Assembly (NCBI GenBank): GCA_021809365.1
Contig: JAKBAC010000127.1
Span: forward strand, 1-9,840
DNA: 9,840 nucleotides
Direction of reading: 5' to 3'
DNA from: Planctomycetota bacterium
GTDB lineage: Bacteria > Planctomycetota > Phycisphaerae > WQYP01
The translations under genes and the position numbers were made by a program. The notes beneath the pieces are model-generated. The model saw only the letters and a program-made list of their open reading frames with translations, searched no databases and had not been told where the DNA came from. Positions 6,674 through 9,840 of this stretch are shown piece after piece. Each line of letters begins with the position of its first letter. The stretch's first letter is position 1.

Positions 6674-7446
6674 GTGCGCTTCCTCAAAACCACCCCGACA
6701 TGATATTCTTCCACTTGAAACTCAGGCGGAGGGTTGCCGTTCTTTTCCATTTCCTCCCGGGCCTGCGTGATGCCGAAACCGAACCGCTGCACATAGCCCA
6801 GATGTTTCATGGCCTCGGCCAGATAGCTGTTCCGATAGTCATTGGCACCGGGGAATCCAAAGTTCTCTCGGGTAACGCGGCCAAATGGCCCACCGGGATT
6901 TTGAATCTCCACCCGGTCCGAAAACCAGGTAATCCGGATCGGCGCGTGGGTGCCTTCGTAACTGCGGTGCATGACCGCGTTTCTGGCGATCTGTTGCAAC
7001 GCGACGATGGGATAATCGGGGCGACGGATTTCACGGTTCGCCGAGGTGAAATCCGTCGCCGTCTGAATATTGATCTTCAATATTTCGTCAAGGCTGTTCA
7101 AAAGCGCTGAAAGCGGCCCGCGAAGTTCCTTGGAATCCGAAATCGGATCGCCAATTCTGGTTCCCGCGATACGGACAAACTGTATATACGCACCGGGTAT
7201 AAAGTCCGTGGGGCAGTTCCCCAACACCAGAATTCCACACATGGTCGGACGAACCTCCACGCCGCTTGCCAGTCGCAATGCCACGAGCTGTTCATCGGGC
7301 CTCCGGTGGTTTTCCGCTAACGTCTCCGGCGAAACCGCCTGGGGCAGATACACCCTTGTAAATAGCTGAAGATCCAGATCCTCAAGAGTTGCCCGGTCGG
7401 ATTCCATCGCCGCAAGCAGACTCTCAAGTTCAATATCGCTTAGCAT
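6670..7446 (-). CDS. GHKL-ATPase (HATPase_c_4) protein lacking its AlbA_2 domain
   Basis: This 258-residue protein matches the C-terminal part of the Schlafen/AlbA_2-type ATP-binding regulators (COG2865-like). A GHKL nucleotide-binding fold is visible: an N-box in RNAVMHRSYEG (155-165), a G1 element in DRVEIQNPGG (177-186) and a G2-like RFGFGI (221-226). Full-length relatives usually run to about 400 residues: a short helix (D-ELE-LL--LESDR), then an AlbA_2 domain, then a linker reading ATL-DLDL-LF. Here MLSDIELESLLAAMESDR joins directly to ATLEDLDLQLF near 7393, so roughly 130-140 residues are missing in frame. The remainder is intact and well conserved. ATG 7446 has AAGG eight bases upstream; an adjacent GTG is at 7449. 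The open frame extends to 7773, but that part has no family-like sequence. It overlaps the ParA-like gene by four bases. It may be a working shortened variant or a decaying gene. Confidence 0.8.
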   Translation of the reverse strand: MLSDIELESLLAAMESDRATLEDLDLQLFTRVYLPQAVSPETLAENHRRPDEQLVALRLASGVEVRPTMCGILVLGNCPTDFIPGAYIQFVRIAGTRIGDPISDSKELRGPLSALLNSLDEILKINIQTATDFTSANREIRRPDYPIVALQQIARNAVMHRSYEGTHAPIRITWFSDRVEIQNPGGPFGRVTRENFGFPGANDYRNSYLAEAMKHLGYVQRFGFGITQAREEMEKNGNPPPEFQVEEYHVGVVLRKRT

Positions 7447-7675
7447 CACGCACGCCTTCGTCGTTTCAAATCCGGGCACATTGCCCACGTCTGATTGTGC
7501 TGTCATTCTACAGGAAATCGTGCTATCGGGCAGCAGGCTGACTGTCCCCAAGCGGCCTTCCGCCCGTATTGATGAAATGCGCGGGTCGGCTACCGCCCAA
7601 TCCGGACGGGTTGACAATATCTCACATGATGCTCCCCCGGCCCGATTCATCCCAATACCGCGCAGGCGAATGGCC
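7447..7675. other. Intergenic gap between sugar porter and the ATPase pair
   Basis: These 229 bases carry no convincing gene. On the minus strand TAGAAT (7505-7510, 5 of 6 to the -10 consensus) lies 58 bases upstream of the ATPase-pair start codon, but the expected -35 position shows only a poor match. No strong stem followed by T residues is seen after the sugar porter stop, so partial read-through into the ATPase pair is possible. Confidence 0.35.
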
Positions 7676-9190
7676 CTATTTCTGCAGCCCCCGGCTTTCA
7701 TGGCGGTGATGCCAGTAGGCTTCAATCTGCTCAAGCGTTTTGCCTTTGGTTTCCGGCAGCACCAGCAATACAAATAGAAAACTCAACAGTGAACAACCGG
7801 AATAGATAAAGTAGGTCACGGTCAGACCCACGCTGTGCTTGAGCATTGGAAAACTTTGCGCCACGACATAAACGGCGACCCACAGCGTCAGCACGCCCAC
7901 GGATGCCGCCCGACCACGGATTCTGGCGGGGAAAATCTCGGCTATAATAATCCACGGCATGGGGCCCATTGCCATGGCGAATGCGGCGATAAATGTCAAT
8001 ATGCTCGTGAGCAAAATCACAATTTGTCCCTGGCTGAAATGAACCACCAAGGTGGAAACAAGATGACCATGCACCATTGATTTTCCCGGCACGTGATCGG
8101 CAAAGGCGAAGATCAGCCCCACGGATGCCAAGGCCACCACCTGAATGGCCGTGCCGATCGCCAGTAACAACTTCCGTCCGGCCTTGTCCACGAATCCTAC
8201 AGCAATGAATGTAAAAGCTAAATTCACCATTCCCACCAGCGCGGTGGAACCGAAGGCATTGGAGGTTTTCATTCCCGCCGCGGCAAATATGCGCGGGGCA
8301 TAATAAATAATCGAATTAATGCCGCTGAATTGTGAAAATACCGCCAGAAACAGGGCGATGAACAATGGCAACCGAAATCGTGGGGTAAATAGCTCGGAAA
8401 ATCTGCCCTCTTCCTGAGAGGCTATTTCTTTAACCGCCTTGATTTCCCGATCCGCGCCTGCCGCACCCACATGGCGCGTGAGAATGTTCCGCCCCTCTTC
8501 TTCGCGATCATTAATCACCAGCCAGCGTGGACTTTCCGGCACCGCGAGGATCATGAGAAAGAAAATGAGCGCTGGCAAAGTTTCCGATCCGAGCATCCAG
8601 CGCCAGCCCATGGTCTGATTCCAGTTGGTCCCAATTGATTGGTGGGCAGCATTTATCTGGTTGCCCGCGTTGAGAATGAAGTAATTCACCCAATATACCA
8701 CCGCGATGCCCACGACAATTCCAAGCTGAAACAGCGAGCAGAGTCGGCCACGATGTCTTTCCGGGGATATCTCCGCGATATATACGGGAGCGATCATGGA
8801 AGAGGCTCCGATGGCCACGCCACCAATAACGCGGGCAAATACCAATTCCAGCAACGACTGGGGTATGGCGGACAACACGCCCGATGCGGCAAAGAGCAAC
8901 GCGCAGAGAATAAGCAACTTCTTACGGCCAAAGCGGTCCGCCAAGGTGCCGGCGAACATGGCTCCAGGTACCGCACCCAATTCCAGACAGCCGATGGCGA
9001 AGCCAAGCTGCGTATTGCTGAGGTGAAAATAGGTTTGTAGATAACCCTGAATCCCCGACGCCACACCCGTATCATAGCCAAACAGCAAGCCCGCCAATGC
9101 GGCGGCGACTACGGCAAAAATAATCGGACCAAGGCCTGGAATAGTCGCTTCAGATGATACGGAACATGAATTTTCAGGGAACTTGGACAT
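7676..9190 (-). CDS. Sugar porter family MFS transporter (XylE/GalP type)
   Basis: This 504-residue inner-membrane carrier, probably a sugar/H+ symporter, shows the complete sugar-porter signature set: GYDTGVASG (38-46, helix 1), DRFGRKK (85-91), PVYIAEISPERHRGR (135-149), PESPRWL (218-224), GINSIIYYAP (290-299), DKAGRKL (335-341), GPMPWIIIAEIFP (409-421) and PETKGKTLEQIE (479-490). Compared with E. coli XylE from memory, Gln155, Gln287, Asn292 and Trp413 match sugar-contacting Gln168, Gln289, Asn294 and Trp392. Ser286 replaces the first glutamine of the usual QQ pair, and Ile162 stands where XylE has Gln175. The substrate may therefore not be xylose. The start has AGGAG nine bases upstream. 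No sugar kinase, isomerase or regulator is next to it, so the pathway it feeds is not visible. Confidence 0.95.
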   Translation of the reverse strand: MSKFPENSCSVSSEATIPGLGPIIFAVVAAALAGLLFGYDTGVASGIQGYLQTYFHLSNTQLGFAIGCLELGAVPGAMFAGTLADRFGRKKLLILCALLFAASGVLSAIPQSLLELVFARVIGGVAIGASSMIAPVYIAEISPERHRGRLCSLFQLGIVVGIAVVYWVNYFILNAGNQINAAHQSIGTNWNQTMGWRWMLGSETLPALIFFLMILAVPESPRWLVINDREEEGRNILTRHVGAAGADREIKAVKEIASQEEGRFSELFTPRFRLPLFIALFLAVFSQFSGINSIIYYAPRIFAAAGMKTSNAFGSTALVGMVNLAFTFIAVGFVDKAGRKLLLAIGTAIQVVALASVGLIFAFADHVPGKSMVHGHLVSTLVVHFSQGQIVILLTSILTFIAAFAMAMGPMPWIIIAEIFPARIRGRAASVGVLTLWVAVYVVAQSFPMLKHSVGLTVTYFIYSGCSLLSFLFVLLVLPETKGKTLEQIEAYWHHRHESRGLQK

Positions 9191-9199
9191 AAAAGCGTT

Positions 9200-9204
9200 C
9201 TCCT
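9200..9204 (-). promoter_or_regulatory. Ribosome binding site of the sugar porter
   Basis: AGGAG on the minus strand ends nine bases before the ATG at 9190, supporting that start. The next in-frame methionine lies well inside the first transmembrane region. Confidence 0.55.
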
Positions 9205-9433
9205 GTTTGGGCCATTGGGTAAGAGCGCACCATTCGCCCGGCTGTTCATTGCTCGATAGGCAAATGAATCGCGGGTGTCACGTCACGATTAACCATCCAC
9301 CGCCAACTTTAGATCAGCAGGTCGCAGCCGACAATAATTGAAATCATACTCGTCAGAGTTAAAGTTTGTCGACCCATTTCCATGAATCATCCATGTGCCA
9401 CGTCGGTGTGCCCGCTTTTATGTATCTGTTTCT

Positions 9434-9476
9434 CGCTCCGCGGCATCGACAGCTTCCGTCACGAGTTAGCGGAGCG
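9434..9476. repeat. Inverted repeat, 8-bp perfect stem with 27-base spacer
   Basis: CGCTCCGC (9434-9441) pairs exactly with GCGGAGCG (9469-9476). The stem extends to 10 bp if a G-T pair (9433/9477) and C9432-G9478 are counted. It lies 57 bases left of the larger palindrome and may belong to the same dispersed repeat unit. Confidence 0.45.
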
Positions 9477-9534
9477 GGTGCTTTCGTTCAATGAAATAAT
9501 GAGTAGAACGGGTATCCCATTGAGGGGGAACCAT

Positions 9535-9627
9535 ATCCGCGTTATCCGCGCAATCCGCGGTTTGTGTATTCACGGCGGCCCCGTCAAAAAGACCGCGGAT
9601 TGCGCGGATAAAGTGGATGACGCGGAT
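9535..9627. repeat. 9-nt periodic palindromic repeat (ATCCGCG units)
   Basis: The left arm is three tandem 9-mers, ATCCGCGTT, ATCCGCGCA and ATCCGCGGT (9535-9561). The right arm is four reverse-oriented 9-mers, ACCGCGGAT, TGCGCGGAT, AAAGTGGAT and GACGCGGAT (9592-9627). The inner 20 bases (9542-9561 and 9592-9611) are exact reverse complements around a 30-base loop. The extra degenerate unit (9610-9618) makes the right arm one unit longer. As RNA it would form a very stable hairpin. Similar ATCCGCG-rich palindromes are, to my knowledge, dispersed in genomes of several environmental phyla. Confidence 0.75.
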
Positions 9628-9690
9628 TATTAAAGAACTGTGCCGGAATCCGCTGGTTGAAAATCCTTTGCGATTACGGAGCAACGGTTA

Positions 9691-9800
9691 GCCACAGAGG
9701 TTGGGATACGACGACGGTATTTACCACGAGGTAACGGAGGCGAGCGGAGGTGGCGACGACGGAACGAGGGTACTTACCACAATGATTACAGAGTTGGGAT
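9691..9800. repeat. Degenerate direct repeats at the right edge
   Basis: Three short elements occur twice: ACAGAGGTTGGGAT (9694-9707) and ACAGAGTTGGGAT (9788-9800); GACGACGG (9710-9717 and 9755-9762); GTATTTACCAC (9717-9727) and GTACTTACCAC (9770-9780). Their order differs between the copies, so this is a shuffled rather than simple tandem array. No coding potential is seen. Confidence 0.45.
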
Positions 9801-9840
9801 GGCCAGCACATCAGGTGGGTTGAGCGGTTCAATCTCATGG

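Larger units (their letters stand above)
9191..9840. other. Repeat-rich non-coding region upstream of the sugar porter
   Basis: About 650 bases contain no convincing gene. Open frames at 9382-9633 (plus) and 9466-9684 (minus) are translations through the palindrome, giving tripeptide patterns such as IRVIRAIRG and ADCADK. The region is built from a hairpin (9434-9476), a 9-nt periodic palindrome (9535-9627) and degenerate direct repeats (9691-9800). The 9191-9430 part must contain the sugar porter promoter, but only a weak match was found there. Confidence 0.6.

Noticed and set aside
5533..7446. Chromosome or plasmid partition locus around the ParA-like gene
   Set aside because: There is no ParB-like gene and no recognisable parS palindrome in the window; the partner is a GHKL-type protein instead.
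7447..7773. Upstream extension of the GHKL-ATPase frame as a missing AlbA_2 domain
   Set aside because: The extension shows no AlbA_2-like pattern and overlaps the end of the sugar porter; the true N-terminal helix is already present after 7446.
9306..9334. Promoter of the sugar porter (TTGTCG, 17 bases, TAAAGT on the minus strand)
   Set aside because: Both boxes match at only 4 of 6 positions and the leader would exceed 110 bases; matches this weak are expected by chance.
9382..9684. Small genes on both strands through the palindrome
   Set aside because: The peptides are periodic translations of the 9-nt repeat (IR- and AD-type tripeptides) and carry no independent evidence of coding.

Overview
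The window is a stretch of bacterial chromosome, moderately GC-rich, with six complete genes, the first few codons of a seventh, and two long non-coding stretches at its ends. The gene content (riboflavin synthesis, an M17 aminopeptidase, two MFS carriers, a lone methyltransferase) is housekeeping or accessory and does not fix the phylum. The 9-nt periodic ATCCGCG palindrome near the right end resembles dispersed repeats I associate with Planctomycetota, Verrucomicrobiota and similar environmental lineages. That taxonomic hint is weak. No rRNA, tRNA, transposase, integrase or CRISPR array is visible.

Left part (1-1676). A minus-strand gene begins at position 18 behind a near-perfect ribosome binding site, so only six codons are inside. 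About 490 non-coding bases separate it from the divergent ribD on the plus strand. These bases hold a perfect 10-bp inverted repeat, a short hairpin, a plausible sigma70-type promoter for ribD and a leader hairpin. ribD (510-1676) encodes the bifunctional riboflavin deaminase/reductase. No other rib gene follows it and no FMN riboswitch is recognisable.

Middle part (1738-5532). An MFS carrier (minus) and a small SAM-dependent methyltransferase (plus) diverge from a 241-bp region. The methyltransferase converges with the leucyl aminopeptidase pepA (minus), and their stop codons are separated by only two bases. PepA keeps all expected metal-binding and catalytic residues at the spacing of the bovine enzyme.

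Right part (5669-9190) is all on the minus strand. A sugar-porter MFS transporter is followed, after a 229-bp gap, by two translationally coupled genes with an ATGA overlap: a GHKL-ATPase protein of the Schlafen/AlbA_2-type regulator group and a ParA/MinD-like ATPase with a deviant Walker A motif. The first protein appears to have lost its whole AlbA_2 domain by an in-frame deletion: its usual first ~18 residues run straight into the region that normally follows the domain. This pair is the most interesting content of the window. It may be an uncharacterised two-component ATPase module, in a domain-deleted form.

The last 650 bases (9191-9840) contain no convincing gene. They hold a cluster of repeats: an 8-10 bp hairpin, a large palindrome built of 9-nt ATCCGCG units, and degenerate direct repeats running to the edge of the window.
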